64,000 nt of DNA from an uncultured Dorea sp. (lineage in GTDB: Bacteria > Bacillota > Clostridia > Lachnospirales > Lachnospiraceae): positions 1 through 64,000 of the forward strand of contig URTM01000010.1 in assembly GCA_900550865.1 (NCBI GenBank), in the 5' to 3' direction. Made by a program: the position numbers and the translations under genes. Shown piece after piece: positions 18,953 to 27,784 of this stretch (its first letter is position 1; every line of letters starts with the position of its first letter). Below the pieces are notes generated by a model. It was not told the DNA's origin and did no database searches. It saw only the letters and a program-made list of their open reading frames with translations.

Positions 18953-19384
18953 TTACTCCATTTTATCAATTATCTTTACAACTTTTGCCGGCACTCCTAC
19001 TGCAACTGCGTTATCTGGTATATCTGATATAACAACAGCACCAGCTCCTATAACTGCATTATTTCCCACATGAACCGGACCTATAATATTAGCACCAGCT
19101 CCTACAATTACATTGTCACCAAGGATTGGAACTTCATATATCTCAGAAGTCCCACCCATAGTAACATTTTGAGATATATGGCATTTTTTCCCTATTACAC
19201 ATCTTTTATGTATAACAATTCCTAATGCCTGATATCCTAATATTGTTCCTTCACCTATTTCAGCTTGGTATGGTATTACTCCTCCCCACAAAATTCTAAT
19301 AGCACCTTTAATTACCATTGGGATTAGAGGGACATGGTGAAGATATAATTTACGTTCAACTTTATACCATTTATATATATTCAT
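18953..19384 (-). CDS. serine acetyltransferase-like hexapeptide-repeat acetyltransferase
   Basis: 143 aa, left-handed beta-helix with repeats GEGTILGYQALGIVIHKRCVIG... ending IPDNAVAVGVPAKVV as in CysE-type enzymes. It lacks the long N-terminal helical domain of true CysE, and lies between sugar-nucleotide genes, so O- or N-acetylation of a sugar is more likely than cysteine synthesis. GAGGAAATCGT sets the ATG at 19384. Four bases separate it from wecB. Confidence 0.85.
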   Translation of the reverse strand: MNIYKWYKVERKLYLHHVPLIPMVIKGAIRILWGGVIPYQAEIGEGTILGYQALGIVIHKRCVIGKKCHISQNVTMGGTSEIYEVPILGDNVIVGAGANIIGPVHVGNNAVIGAGAVVISDIPDNAVAVGVPAKVVKIIDKME

Positions 19385-19394
19385 ACGATTTCCT

Positions 19395-20618
19395 CTACAA
19401 TCTATAAACACCATCTAAATCACAGATTTTTCTAGTATCTAAAACAATTTTGCCTTTTAACTTGTCCATATTCTGTTTAATTTCATCATGTCCAACCAAA
19501 AGAACCACAAGGTCTACATCATTGATGAATTCATCAATGTCGTGATACTGATTTGGCACAACATCTTTCTCAATAAACGGATCATAAATCTTAACAAGAT
19601 CACCACACAGATGTCTTTCCATGGATTCAAGCATCTGTAATGTAGGAGACTCTCTCATATCGTCCACGTTTTCTTTATATGTAAGTCCATACAATCCCAC
19701 TTTACTGATATCTGTCATATGATTTTCTTTCATAATCTCGTAGATACGATTCAGTACAAAATCAGGCATTCCATCGTTTGTTTTCATGGATTCATCAATT
19801 ACTTTCGCAAGACTTGGATAATCGCCTACCAGGAACCATGGATCTACGGAAATGCAATGTCCTCCAACTCCCGGACCTGGCTGCAAAATATTAACACGAG
19901 GATGCATGTTACAAATTTTAATAATTTCATATACATCCATATCGTCATGTCTGCAAATTTTTGCAAGTTCATTTGCGAACGCAATATTTACTGCTCTAAA
20001 TGTATTCTCAACAACTTTCGTCATTTCTGCAGTTCTAATGTCTGTTACTACGATTTCTCCCTGACAGAATGAAGAATATAATTCTTTTACTTTCTCTCCT
20101 ACAGCCTTATCGTCTGCTCCGATTGTTCTGTTATTATGTAAAAGTTCATATACCATATTACCTGGAATAATTCTTTCCGGTGCATGTACAAGATTAATAT
20201 CCTGACCAATCACGAAACCATTCTCTTCAATTACAGGTCTTACAAACTTATCAATTGTTCCTGGCGAAACTGTTGATTCGATAACTACGGTTGCACCTTT
20301 ATGGCAAGCCTTCATAACATCTTTTACTGCTTCTACCACATAGCAAGCATCTACTTTTTTAGAAAATTTATCATATGGTGTTGGTACTGATACAATATAT
20401 ACATCTGTATTCTGATATTCTGTCGTGAACTTAATGTCAGACTCTACGGCACTCTGAAAAAGTTCATCCAACCCGTCTTCTTTAAATGTTGTCTTTCCCG
20501 CATTCAGTGTATCTACCAGTTCTTTGTTATAATCAGTACCTATAACTTCTACTCCATGAGATGCCATCATAAGAGCTGTCGGCAGCCCAATATATCCTAA
20601 TCCAATCACATTTACCAT
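19395..20618 (-). CDS. wecC: UDP-N-acetyl-D-mannosamine dehydrogenase
   Basis: 407 aa. NAD-dependent four-electron oxidation of UDP-ManNAc to UDP-ManNAcA. The Rossmann loop VIGLGYIGLPTALMM, SVPTPYDKF, ESTVSPGT, VENTFRAVNIAFANEL and PGPGVGGHCISVDPWF are present; the last holds the catalytic Cys. The HPRVNILQPGPGVGGH segment favours the WecC branch over UDP-glucose dehydrogenase. The substrate call also rests on the adjacent wecB. Confidence 0.9.
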   Translation of the reverse strand: MVNVIGLGYIGLPTALMMASHGVEVIGTDYNKELVDTLNAGKTTFKEDGLDELFQSAVESDIKFTTEYQNTDVYIVSVPTPYDKFSKKVDACYVVEAVKDVMKACHKGATVVIESTVSPGTIDKFVRPVIEENGFVIGQDINLVHAPERIIPGNMVYELLHNNRTIGADDKAVGEKVKELYSSFCQGEIVVTDIRTAEMTKVVENTFRAVNIAFANELAKICRHDDMDVYEIIKICNMHPRVNILQPGPGVGGHCISVDPWFLVGDYPSLAKVIDESMKTNDGMPDFVLNRIYEIMKENHMTDISKVGLYGLTYKENVDDMRESPTLQMLESMERHLCGDLVKIYDPFIEKDVVPNQYHDIDEFINDVDLVVLLVGHDEIKQNMDKLKGKIVLDTRKICDLDGVYRL

Positions 20619-20643
20619 CTTATTTTTCCTCCTTTAGTAATTC

Positions 20644-21393
20644 TTAGTGTTTCTTGAACTTATATTTATATGTAAGGGCAACGAATTTTGCATTGCCAAT
20701 AATATATCGTTTCCACATTCTCCGTGGCTCCTGGATGAATCGATATAACCATTCCAACCCGTGATCCTGCCACCATTTTGGTGCTCTTTCTGTAACGCCT
20801 GCAACGATATCAAAGCTTCCCCCAACTCCCATAACAAATGGAATATTCAATTGTTTGATATATTTATTTACCCAATATTCTTTCTTAGGAGATGAAAAAG
20901 CTACAAACATCATATCTGCACCTGATTCAGCCATATCTTTAACAATCTCAGGTTCGTCTGCTTCTGTAAAATATCCATTTCTATAGCCGACAATCTGAAT
21001 GTCTGGATATTTTTCTTCAAAAATAGCTTTTACTTTTTTTACCACTTCTTCTTTTGCCCCAAAAAGATATATTTTGTATCCTTTTTTCTCTGCAACAACG
21101 ACAAGCTTTTGAAACAAATCACAGCCTGTTACTCTTTCTTTCAGCGGAATCCCCAAACGCTTTGCAGCCCAGACAATTGATGCCCCATCTGCATTTATCA
21201 ATGGACATGAATTAACGATTTTTCTTAATTTAGGATCTTTTTCCATCAAATTAACCTTCGATGCATTAATTACAACATGCTGTGTTGGTTTTTTCTTTTC
21301 TATAATTTTTTCTATTTCGCTAATCGTTTCTTCCATTGAAATTGCATTAACGTAAGTATTCATTATCTTAAAACGTTTATTATTTTCTTCCAT
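20644..21393 (-). CDS. WecG/TagA/CpsF family glycosyltransferase
   Basis: 249 aa (GT26). Family members transfer ManNAc or ManNAcA to GlcNAc-PP-undecaprenol. VVINASKVNLM, ADGASIVWAAKRLG, the conserved ERVTGCDL and GVGGSFDIVAGVTERAPKW are diagnostic; the C terminus (WLYRFIQEPRRMWKRY) is a basic membrane-binding tail. Its neighbours wecB and wecC make the likely donor. Position just after the initiating transferase suggests it adds the second sugar. Confidence 0.93.
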   Translation of the reverse strand: MEENNKRFKIMNTYVNAISMEETISEIEKIIEKKKPTQHVVINASKVNLMEKDPKLRKIVNSCPLINADGASIVWAAKRLGIPLKERVTGCDLFQKLVVVAEKKGYKIYLFGAKEEVVKKVKAIFEEKYPDIQIVGYRNGYFTEADEPEIVKDMAESGADMMFVAFSSPKKEYWVNKYIKQLNIPFVMGVGGSFDIVAGVTERAPKWWQDHGLEWLYRFIQEPRRMWKRYIIGNAKFVALTYKYKFKKH

Positions 21394-21493
21394 TTCTCTT
21401 CTTTCCTTTATATTTATAACTTATCTAATATCATATATTTTGCAACTGACTTTTCATATTCGAAAAATTCAGTTGCAAAATCATCACATACGT

Positions 21494-22945
21494 TTACATC
21501 GATCCATCTTTTCTAAACACAACCAACACGGTCTTAAGCAATATCTTTATATCCAATCCAATATTCCAGTTATTAATATACTCTCTATCCAGTCTCGCAA
21601 CCTCTTCGAAATCTGTTATATCACTTCTACCGCTCACCTGCCACATTCCGGTAATACCAGGTTTGATCGCAAGTCGTGCTCTGTGATGTAATTCATACAG
21701 ATTTGTCTCAGAAATTAACGGTGGTCTGGTTCCTACGATAGACATATCTCCTTTCAGTACATTGAAGAACTGCGGGAACTCATCCAAGCTTGTACGACGG
21801 ATGAAATCGCCGACTCCCGTTTTCTTCGTTCCATCCGGAAGCACCTTGTTTCCAATGACACGCGGATCAAAGTCCAGCTTAAACATCTTTCCGTCTCCAA
21901 GTTTGTTGTCTTTCATAAGTTCTGCTTTTCTTGCTTCCGCATCCATGTACATACTGCGGAATTTATACATCTTAAACTTCTTACCATTCTTTCCGACACG
22001 CTCCTGTGAGAAGAAGATTGGTCCCGGTGATGAGATGTAAATTACCGGTGCCACAAAGATGAAGATAATTCCTGTCAGAATACATCCGGCAAGTCCAGCC
22101 GCAATATCCATGATTCTCTTCGCCATTAACTGTTTAGTTGATGCATAGTTCATACTTGTTGTAAGAACCGTGTAATTCCCGATCTTTTCTACAAACTGTT
22201 TCTTTCCTGGTACATTAGAAATCTTTGCAAGGCTTAAGTGAACCGTCACACCTGTCTCTGTGAACTGTTCAATCAATTCTTTTGGATAAGGAACTGTTCC
22301 CGAAGTAACAATCAGTACTTCATCTACCCATTCACGACAAACGTACATTGGAGCCGATTCTGCATCTGCCACGACATCAACACCATCTACGACACTGCCT
22401 ACCCAGTCACAGTCAATGATTGCAACACCGGCAATGACATATCTTGCATAATTATTGGCCTTGATATTGCGTACAACCTGTTCTGCAATATCGGATGTGA
22501 CTACGATAAGCAGTGCTCTTTCGCTTCCCTCGTCCATCTTACTCTTCAACTTACGTTTCCAAAGTTCACGTACCGAATACGATATTGCTATGTACAATAC
22601 AATCAATAAAATTAGTGCCAGTCTGGAATATTCCTGACCTTTCTGAAGCAGGAACAGAAACATAATGGACACTGCACCTACTATAATACAATGCTTTATC
22701 GTAGTCATGAATTCCACATAATGTCCTCGTTTCAATACACCTCTCAGTGTATTGGATGTAACAAGGATAATCAAATCTGTAAATTCAATGAACACGGCCA
22801 TATTTCGATACAACATATTAATATATGGATTAAATCCATTTCCGCTAATCATATATGCTAATAAAAATGCCACTTGCAAGCATATCATATCCCATATGAT
22901 GAAATCCGCATGTTTTAACCATCCATCATTATCTTTCCTGTACAT
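21494..22945 (-). CDS. undecaprenyl-phosphate sugar phosphotransferase (initiating)
   Basis: 483 aa. About four N-terminal membrane segments, a cytoplasmic CoA-binding-like region (ALLIVVTSDIAEQVV...), and a C-terminal bacterial sugar transferase domain with KRIMDIAAG, GPIFFSQERVGKNGK, FKMYKFRSM, RRTSLDEFPQFFNVLKGDMSIVGTRPP and LAIKPGITGMWQVSGRS. It loads the first sugar phosphate onto undecaprenyl phosphate. Donor may be a UDP-hexose or UDP-HexNAc; sequence alone does not decide. Confidence 0.94.
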   Translation of the reverse strand: MYRKDNDGWLKHADFIIWDMICLQVAFLLAYMISGNGFNPYINMLYRNMAVFIEFTDLIILVTSNTLRGVLKRGHYVEFMTTIKHCIIVGAVSIMFLFLLQKGQEYSRLALILLIVLYIAISYSVRELWKRKLKSKMDEGSERALLIVVTSDIAEQVVRNIKANNYARYVIAGVAIIDCDWVGSVVDGVDVVADAESAPMYVCREWVDEVLIVTSGTVPYPKELIEQFTETGVTVHLSLAKISNVPGKKQFVEKIGNYTVLTTSMNYASTKQLMAKRIMDIAAGLAGCILTGIIFIFVAPVIYISSPGPIFFSQERVGKNGKKFKMYKFRSMYMDAEARKAELMKDNKLGDGKMFKLDFDPRVIGNKVLPDGTKKTGVGDFIRRTSLDEFPQFFNVLKGDMSIVGTRPPLISETNLYELHHRARLAIKPGITGMWQVSGRSDITDFEEVARLDREYINNWNIGLDIKILLKTVLVVFRKDGSM

Positions 22946-23004
22946 ATATCTTTCTCACTTTTCCTTACATTATAACTATGTTTTTTCTTACTTCTTTTCT
23001 AATC

Positions 23005-24450
23005 TTATCTTGAGTTCTTCTCTACCGCTTTGATCTTCTTCACTGCATTCTGTACTGCTGTTTCATCCGGCCACATAACATATAATAACTGACTTCCGGA
23101 CGAAAAGCAGGATTGTGTATCTCCGGTTCCGCTGACTGCCTGTGATTCGATATCCCAGTCTGTCGGATCTGCAATCTGATTACTGATGAATTTCGAAATT
23201 TCTTCACTTGTCATATTGGTCTGAACGGAATCGCTCACTCCTGCGATCAGTTCATTGGCGTTCTTTAAAATTGCAGGTGAACAAGCTTTTTTGATAATAG
23301 CTGTCAGAACAATCTCCTGATCTTTTCCTCTCTGATTATCACCATCTTCAAAGCTGTATCTTTCTCTGGCAAATCCCAGTGCCATATCTCCATCTAGATG
23401 GTTCATACCTTTTTGGATCTTGTATTTTCCATGAAGTGTTGTGAATTCATAATCTGAGTTCACATCCACGCCGCCAAGTGCATCTACAATCTTCACAAGC
23501 GATGTAAAGTTCACTCTCGCATAATAATCAATGTTGATTCCATACAGGTTTTCCAGTGTTGCCATTGATCTGTCCACGCCGTAGATTCCGGCATGTGTCA
23601 ATTTATCTCTTGACTCACCGGATATCTCCGGAATTGTCACATAGTAATCTCTCGGTGTCGTTGACAGAAGAATCTTCTTCGTCTGTGGATTTACCGTCAT
23701 AATAATATTCACATCGCTTCGGCTGTTCGTTGTGATCGGTCCTGCGACATCGATGCCACTGATGAATACGTTGAATGGCTCGTCTACGCTTGCCTGTTTT
23801 TCTTCTTTGATCTCAGTCTTGATTCCGTACTGGTACAGGATCTTCACCTGATCAGAAAATCCTTCTACCGAATCATCGATCATGCTCATGTAGCCTTCAT
23901 TGAAGATTGCCGCATCGATATTTCCGTTCAGAAGTCCGTTTGCTTCATCGGTCAGGGATTCGTATGTCTCTGCTTTCAGATCTCTTCCGATGACTTTTTC
24001 TACATCTTTGACCATTTTCTTGGTGTTTTTCTGATCTACAACGGTCTGATAACCGAAACGGTAATTCCCGGCATCCATGATGTTGTCCGCTTTGTCATCT
24101 TTTTTCACGACTACAACCATGTTATCCGTCTTATAGGTTGCTCCGCCAACTGCTTTCAGTACATCATCTGTTTTCAGAAGTGCAACGCTTCCGACTGCCA
24201 GAATGATCGTCATCAGAAGGCTGATGATCTGTCCCAGATATCTGGAAATATTATTTTTTAGATATTGTAATGCATGTGTGATCACAAATAGGATCAGTAA
24301 TACAATGATCAGCGGCACCAGATATTTTGTCGGTGCCAGTCCGCTGTTCCAGATCAGTACAATACAGATAACCGATACTGCAAGCTGGATCAGTGTGATA
24401 AGCTTTCCTGCTATATTCTTCTTTCCTGTCATGGACTGTTTTAAACTCAT
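23005..24450 (-). CDS. LytR-CpsA-Psr (LCP) family protein
   Basis: 481 aa. Three membrane segments in the first ~100 residues, then an extracytoplasmic part. The LCP domain begins at NVFISGIDVAGPITTNSRSDV and includes TTPRDYYV, KLTHAGIYG and FARERYSFEDGDNQRG (Arg residues that bind polyprenyl phosphate). LCP enzymes attach polymer from the lipid carrier to peptidoglycan. The ~140-residue stretch before the LCP domain resembles a periplasmic binding fold (NMVVVVKKDDKADN...DAAIFNEGYM). It lies in the control block of the EPS operon. Confidence 0.93.
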   Translation of the reverse strand: MSLKQSMTGKKNIAGKLITLIQLAVSVICIVLIWNSGLAPTKYLVPLIIVLLILFVITHALQYLKNNISRYLGQIISLLMTIILAVGSVALLKTDDVLKAVGGATYKTDNMVVVVKKDDKADNIMDAGNYRFGYQTVVDQKNTKKMVKDVEKVIGRDLKAETYESLTDEANGLLNGNIDAAIFNEGYMSMIDDSVEGFSDQVKILYQYGIKTEIKEEKQASVDEPFNVFISGIDVAGPITTNSRSDVNIIMTVNPQTKKILLSTTPRDYYVTIPEISGESRDKLTHAGIYGVDRSMATLENLYGINIDYYARVNFTSLVKIVDALGGVDVNSDYEFTTLHGKYKIQKGMNHLDGDMALGFARERYSFEDGDNQRGKDQEIVLTAIIKKACSPAILKNANELIAGVSDSVQTNMTSEEISKFISNQIADPTDWDIESQAVSGTGDTQSCFSSGSQLLYVMWPDETAVQNAVKKIKAVEKNSR

Positions 24451-24466
24451 CTTCTCATTCCTTTTT

Positions 24467-25198
24467 CTACTGTACTGTCAGTGTGAATTCGATCGGATCG
24501 GAAGTGTTGCCGTCACTGTCCTGTACATAATACTGCAGAGTGTATGTACCTGCTTTGTTTACATTATATTCTCCGTCGATGTGAAGACTCTTGAACAGGG
24601 TATCTCTGTCGTCTTTGTCGTCAACTGCCTCCGTCACCTCGCTGAGCGGATTGAATGCAGTACCTCTTGCAATGGTTTTGGTCTGTTCCGCAAGTGTGAT
24701 TACCGGCTTCTCTCCATCTGCCTGCAGAGAATCATCCGGTGCAGTCTTTTCTGTATCTGTCTGTTCTTCTGCATCTGTCTTCTTGTCGTCTGTATTCTCC
24801 TGTGCAGCTTCATCGGTATCCGGTGCAGTATTCTCATCTGCTGCTACATTTTCCTCCGCATCTGCATTTGCCGCCGTGTAGGATACCGTGCGTTTTGCCG
24901 TGCCTACATTGTTGGCATGATCCATCACGCCGTAATAGACGACCGCTTTCTTCTTGCTGACCGGAATAATCTTATCTACAAAGACCTGGTCAGACAGATC
25001 TCCGTCACGGTTGTCATCTGCTTTGACGCCTTTTAAGAGCTTATCGTAAGCTTCGCCTTCTGTGTAATGTATCTTCTGTGTTTTTTCTATTGTGATCACC
25101 GGTGCAGTATGATCTTTTCCCATCGTCACGAGAAATCCTACTGCCGCAACTGCTATGCATCCGGCTCCCAGCACTCCTGTAAGGAACCACTGTTTCAT
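24467..25198 (-). CDS. exported protein with two Ig-like (DUF5011-type) domains
   Basis: 243 aa. An N-terminal membrane anchor or signal (WFLTGVLGAGCIAVAAVGFL) is followed by an Ig-like domain (APVITIEKTQKIHYTEGEAY to about residue 105), an acidic Asp/Glu/Thr linker of about 55 residues, and a second Ig-like domain (KPVITLAEQTKTIARGTAF to the C terminus). The ATG at 25198 has GAGGG eight bases before it; a GTG three codons upstream is less likely. It sits between the tyrosine kinase and the LCP gene, so a role at the envelope in polymer assembly or attachment is inferred. No catalytic motif was seen. Confidence 0.8.
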   Translation of the reverse strand: MKQWFLTGVLGAGCIAVAAVGFLVTMGKDHTAPVITIEKTQKIHYTEGEAYDKLLKGVKADDNRDGDLSDQVFVDKIIPVSKKKAVVYYGVMDHANNVGTAKRTVSYTAANADAEENVAADENTAPDTDEAAQENTDDKKTDAEEQTDTEKTAPDDSLQADGEKPVITLAEQTKTIARGTAFNPLSEVTEAVDDKDDRDTLFKSLHIDGEYNVNKAGTYTLQYYVQDSDGNTSDPIEFTLTVQ

Positions 25199-25210
25199 AA
25201 CGTTCACCCT

Positions 25211-25921
25211 CTAGTTTTCTTTTTTGTATTCTCCGTAATAACTGCCGTAATATTTGCTGTAGTATTTTTTTCCGTAGTACTTATTCTGTTTCAGGTCCAC
25301 CTTATTCAGTACAACTCCGAGAATCGGGCATCCTGCAAGTTCCAGCTGTTCTTTCACGACACGTGCATATTTATAACTGATTTCTCTGGATGCTACGACC
25401 AGAACGGATGCATCACAGTTCTTTGCGATAACAGCAGCATCGATAACGCTTCCAAGCGGCGGGGCATCGATGATGATGTAATCATATGCCTGTCTGGCAC
25501 CATTTAACAGTGCTTCGAATCTTCTGTTTCCGAGGAGCTCGGACGGGTTCGGTGGCACAACTCCGGCAAATGCCACATACAGATTCGGCTCCTGTGTCTT
25601 TAAGATGATGTCTTTGATCTCTGCCTGTCCGGACAGGAAATGTGACAATCCTTTTACTTCTCCCGTAACGCGATGCCTTCCCATCAGTACTGATTTACGA
25701 AGGTCGGCATCCAGGAACAGTACTCTCTTTCCCGCCTCGGCAAGTGATGCTGCTAACTGTAATGATACGGTACTCTTTCCTTCGTTCGGTGTACAGCTTG
25801 TGAATACAATCACTTTTTTGTCCGATCCGGAAAATTCAATATTGGTTCGCAGTGTCTTGTAGGATTCGTTACTGCGGTAATCATTAATTTCTTTTAGATT
25901 ATTTAAAATTACGTCTGCCAT
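25211..25921 (-). CDS. CpsD/CapB-type tyrosine-protein kinase
   Basis: 236 aa, BY-kinase ATPase domain. Walker A SCTPNEGKST (about residues 41-50), Walker A' LFLDADLRKSVLMG and Walker B YIIIDAPPLGS are present. The C terminus (KYYGKKYYSKYYGSYYGEY) is a dense tyrosine cluster, the autophosphorylation tail. It works with the separate Wzz-like membrane protein at 25927-26715, and the PHP phosphatase at 26717 should reverse the phosphorylation. Confidence 0.95.
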   Translation of the reverse strand: MADVILNNLKEINDYRSNESYKTLRTNIEFSGSDKKVIVFTSCTPNEGKSTVSLQLAASLAEAGKRVLFLDADLRKSVLMGRHRVTGEVKGLSHFLSGQAEIKDIILKTQEPNLYVAFAGVVPPNPSELLGNRRFEALLNGARQAYDYIIIDAPPLGSVIDAAVIAKNCDASVLVVASREISYKYARVVKEQLELAGCPILGVVLNKVDLKQNKYYGKKYYSKYYGSYYGEYKKEN

Positions 25922-25926
25922 GTTCC

Positions 25927-26715
25927 TTATCTCCTCTTCTGAACTGCTTTTCTGGATTCTCTCTGATGTTTGGCTTTCTTAGATTTTGCTGCACCTGACT
26001 GGATTGGAATGGAAGTCAGTACATTTAATCCAAGGTAGTTCTCTACATCTTGCGGTGTCTTGATCGTATCGTCTAACAGATAGATCAGTGTAATGATACC
26101 GGCTGCGATCACGAATCCGAGGATTCCGCCAAGCATCATGTTCTTCATCGTATTCGGTGAAGACGGTGCAGTCGGAAGATTTCCTTCTTCTACGGTATTA
26201 ACAGAGTCAACACTCATGATTTCTTGGATCTGTACGCTGACTGCCTCTCTCACTGCATCTGCAATCTCTTTTGCCTGTTTTGGATTCTCGCTTTCTACAC
26301 TTACAGTCATGATACGGGTATCTGTCGGTGAGGATACAGAGATCATACCTGCGAGCTCGGATGGCTGCATCTTAAGGTTCAGTACAGAGATGGTCTTCTC
26401 CAGCACCGGACGGCTCTTTACCAGTTCCATGTAGTCTTTGGTCAGCATGCTTCCTGCTGTTAATTCGTTGTAATTAGAAGTAGAGGAATTGCTGTTCTCA
26501 TCTTTTGCCAGTACGTACATCTTCGTGACAGAGGTATACATCGGTGTAACCAGAAGCTTTGTTCCCACAAATGCCACCAGTGCCATCAGAATGACTGACA
26601 GTATAATAATATGTAGCTTTGACAGCAATACCCGGAACAGTTCACCCAGGTCAATCGTCAGTTCATCTTCTTCCATGATTCTTGGATTCATTTTTTCAAA
26701 ATTTTCCTGATTCAT
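25927..26715 (-). CDS. Wzz/CpsC-type chain-length determinant (kinase modulator)
   Basis: 262 aa. Two membrane segments (IIILSVILMALVAFVGTKLL near residue 35, and MMLGGILGFVIAAGIITLIY near 195) enclose an extracytoplasmic loop; TAPSSPNT before the second is the usual Pro-rich element. The C terminus is basic (SRKAVQKRR). It sets polymer length and activates the CpsD kinase. Its start codon lies one base after the PHP phosphatase stop. Confidence 0.93.
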   Translation of the reverse strand: MNQENFEKMNPRIMEEDELTIDLGELFRVLLSKLHIIILSVILMALVAFVGTKLLVTPMYTSVTKMYVLAKDENSNSSTSNYNELTAGSMLTKDYMELVKSRPVLEKTISVLNLKMQPSELAGMISVSSPTDTRIMTVSVESENPKQAKEIADAVREAVSVQIQEIMSVDSVNTVEEGNLPTAPSSPNTMKNMMLGGILGFVIAAGIITLIYLLDDTIKTPQDVENYLGLNVLTSIPIQSGAAKSKKAKHQRESRKAVQKRR

Positions 26716-26716
26716 C

Positions 26717-27442
26717 TTAATCTTTCTTCTTCAGCATCTCTTTTGCGTTGCTGTAGAATATCCTCCTTGTGTAATCTTCTCCATATTTCTTTTCTACATA
26801 TGCGGCCGCTTTTTTCATCTTTGGCGGTCTCCGCTTTGTATCATGTGCATCGGTTCCCACACAGAATACGATATCGCGGTTCATCAGTTCTTCGATGAAC
26901 TTCTTGATCTTCCGTCCGGAACCTCCGATGATGCTGTCTGCATTCACCTGCAGATTCACACCCATATCATAAAGTTCTGCGGCAAGGTCTGCGTCTTCCA
27001 CAATGCATCGATAGCGTTCCACGTGTGCCAGGATCACTTCGTAGCCTGCGAACTGCAGCTGTTGAAGTCCCTGCTTCATATAAGGAAAGGTCTGCGTTGT
27101 CGGGAACTCCACCAGGACGAATTCTCTCCGGTTCATAGACAGGATTCTTCCTTCTTTCAGCTTTTCAGCCACGTCCTGTCCGAAATAGATCTCCGTTCCG
27201 AGATAGATGCGGAATCTTTCATCTATTTCATGGGCCATTGCCCTTGTGAGCTTCGCCCGCTCTCTCAATTTTTCTACCGGTGCTCTTCCTCGGTGCGGAT
27301 GATGATGCGGTGTGGCAATGATACAACGGATGCCTTCTGCATATGCAATTTCCAGCATTTTTTTCGTTTCTTCAGCACTCTGTGCCCCGTCATCAACTGC
27401 GGGCAGAATATGGCTGTGCATATCAATAAAGTAGTCTATCAT
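26717..27442 (-). CDS. CpsB/CapC-type tyrosine-protein phosphatase (PHP family)
   Basis: 241 aa. PHP metal motifs DMHSHILPAVDDGA, ATPHHHPH, GTEIYF, ILAHVERY and GTDAHDTKRRPP are all present. It should dephosphorylate the CpsD tyrosine tail and so tune polymer production. First structural gene of the operon, with AAAGGAGCAGTATCGA before the ATG, downstream of the leader ORF and attenuator-like hairpin. Confidence 0.95.
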   Translation of the reverse strand: MIDYFIDMHSHILPAVDDGAQSAEETKKMLEIAYAEGIRCIIATPHHHPHRGRAPVEKLRERAKLTRAMAHEIDERFRIYLGTEIYFGQDVAEKLKEGRILSMNRREFVLVEFPTTQTFPYMKQGLQQLQFAGYEVILAHVERYRCIVEDADLAAELYDMGVNLQVNADSIIGGSGRKIKKFIEELMNRDIVFCVGTDAHDTKRRPPKMKKAAAYVEKKYGEDYTRRIFYSNAKEMLKKKD

Positions 27443-27483
27443 TCGATACTGCTCCTTTATATTCTTACTCTTTGCTGCATTTA

Positions 27484-27615
27484 TTATAATCGGCTGTTAT
27501 ATCTACATAACTGTTTACAGCACAAAAATACCCTTCCTATGGTTCCATTACCATTACTAGAAGGAAGGGTATTTTCTACGTCTAATGTACAGTTATACAT
27601 GTTATGCAATATCAT
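27484..27615 (-). CDS. possible leader peptide of EPS operon
   Basis: 43 codons from the ATG at 27615 to TAA at 27484. AGGTGAGGGTTAAT gives a ribosome site at good spacing. The peptide starts MILHNMYNCTLDVENTLPSS and has Cys residues near the end (FLCCKQLC). The whole terminator-like hairpin lies within this frame, so translation could open or mask it, as in attenuation by a leader peptide. Whether it is translated is unknown; the hairpin may equally be the only functional element. Confidence 0.4.
   Translation of the reverse strand: MILHNMYNCTLDVENTLPSSNGNGTIGRVFLCCKQLCRYNSRL
27525..27575 (-). terminator. attenuator-like hairpin in EPS leader
   Basis: AAAATACCCTTCCT (27525-27538) is exactly complementary to 27562-27575: a 14-bp stem with a 23-base loop. 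On the minus strand the stem is followed by TTTTTGTG. It lies between the operon promoter and the first gene, where a terminator must be overridden for expression. Confidence 0.65.
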
Positions 27616-27646
27616 ATTAACCCTCACCTATTCATAAACACGTATA

Positions 27647-27675
27647 ATCTTAGCATATCTTAAAGTTAGCTTCAA
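27647..27675 (-). promoter_or_regulatory. promoter of EPS operon
   Basis: TTGAAG (27670-27675) and TAAGAT (27647-27652) with a 17-base spacer on the minus strand. The predicted start lies about 25 bases before the leader ORF and about 200 before the first structural gene. Confidence 0.6.
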
Positions 27676-27784
27676 CCAGATATCTACATTTTTTTGCATT
27701 TTGTGCGCTTTTTGTTACTTATTAGACACAATCTGTCTTTTTGAAAACTGTGTTAGTTCAGAATAACCAATTTATTTTTCTGAA

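Larger units (their letters stand above)
27443..27784 (-). other. EPS operon leader region
   Basis: These 342 bases contain, in transcription order: an imperfect 12-bp inverted repeat at the end of the preceding gene (27752-27763/27778-27789), a good promoter (27647-27675), a possible 43-codon leader ORF (27484-27615), and a strong hairpin inside that ORF (27525-27575) followed by TTTTTG. A small hairpin ATGTATAACTGTACAT lies at the 5' end of the ORF. Confidence 0.65.

Noticed and set aside
24203..25036. 277-codon plus-strand frame over the LCP and Ig-like genes
   Set aside because: Antisense shadow of coding sequence; Cys/Ile-rich translation with no domain.
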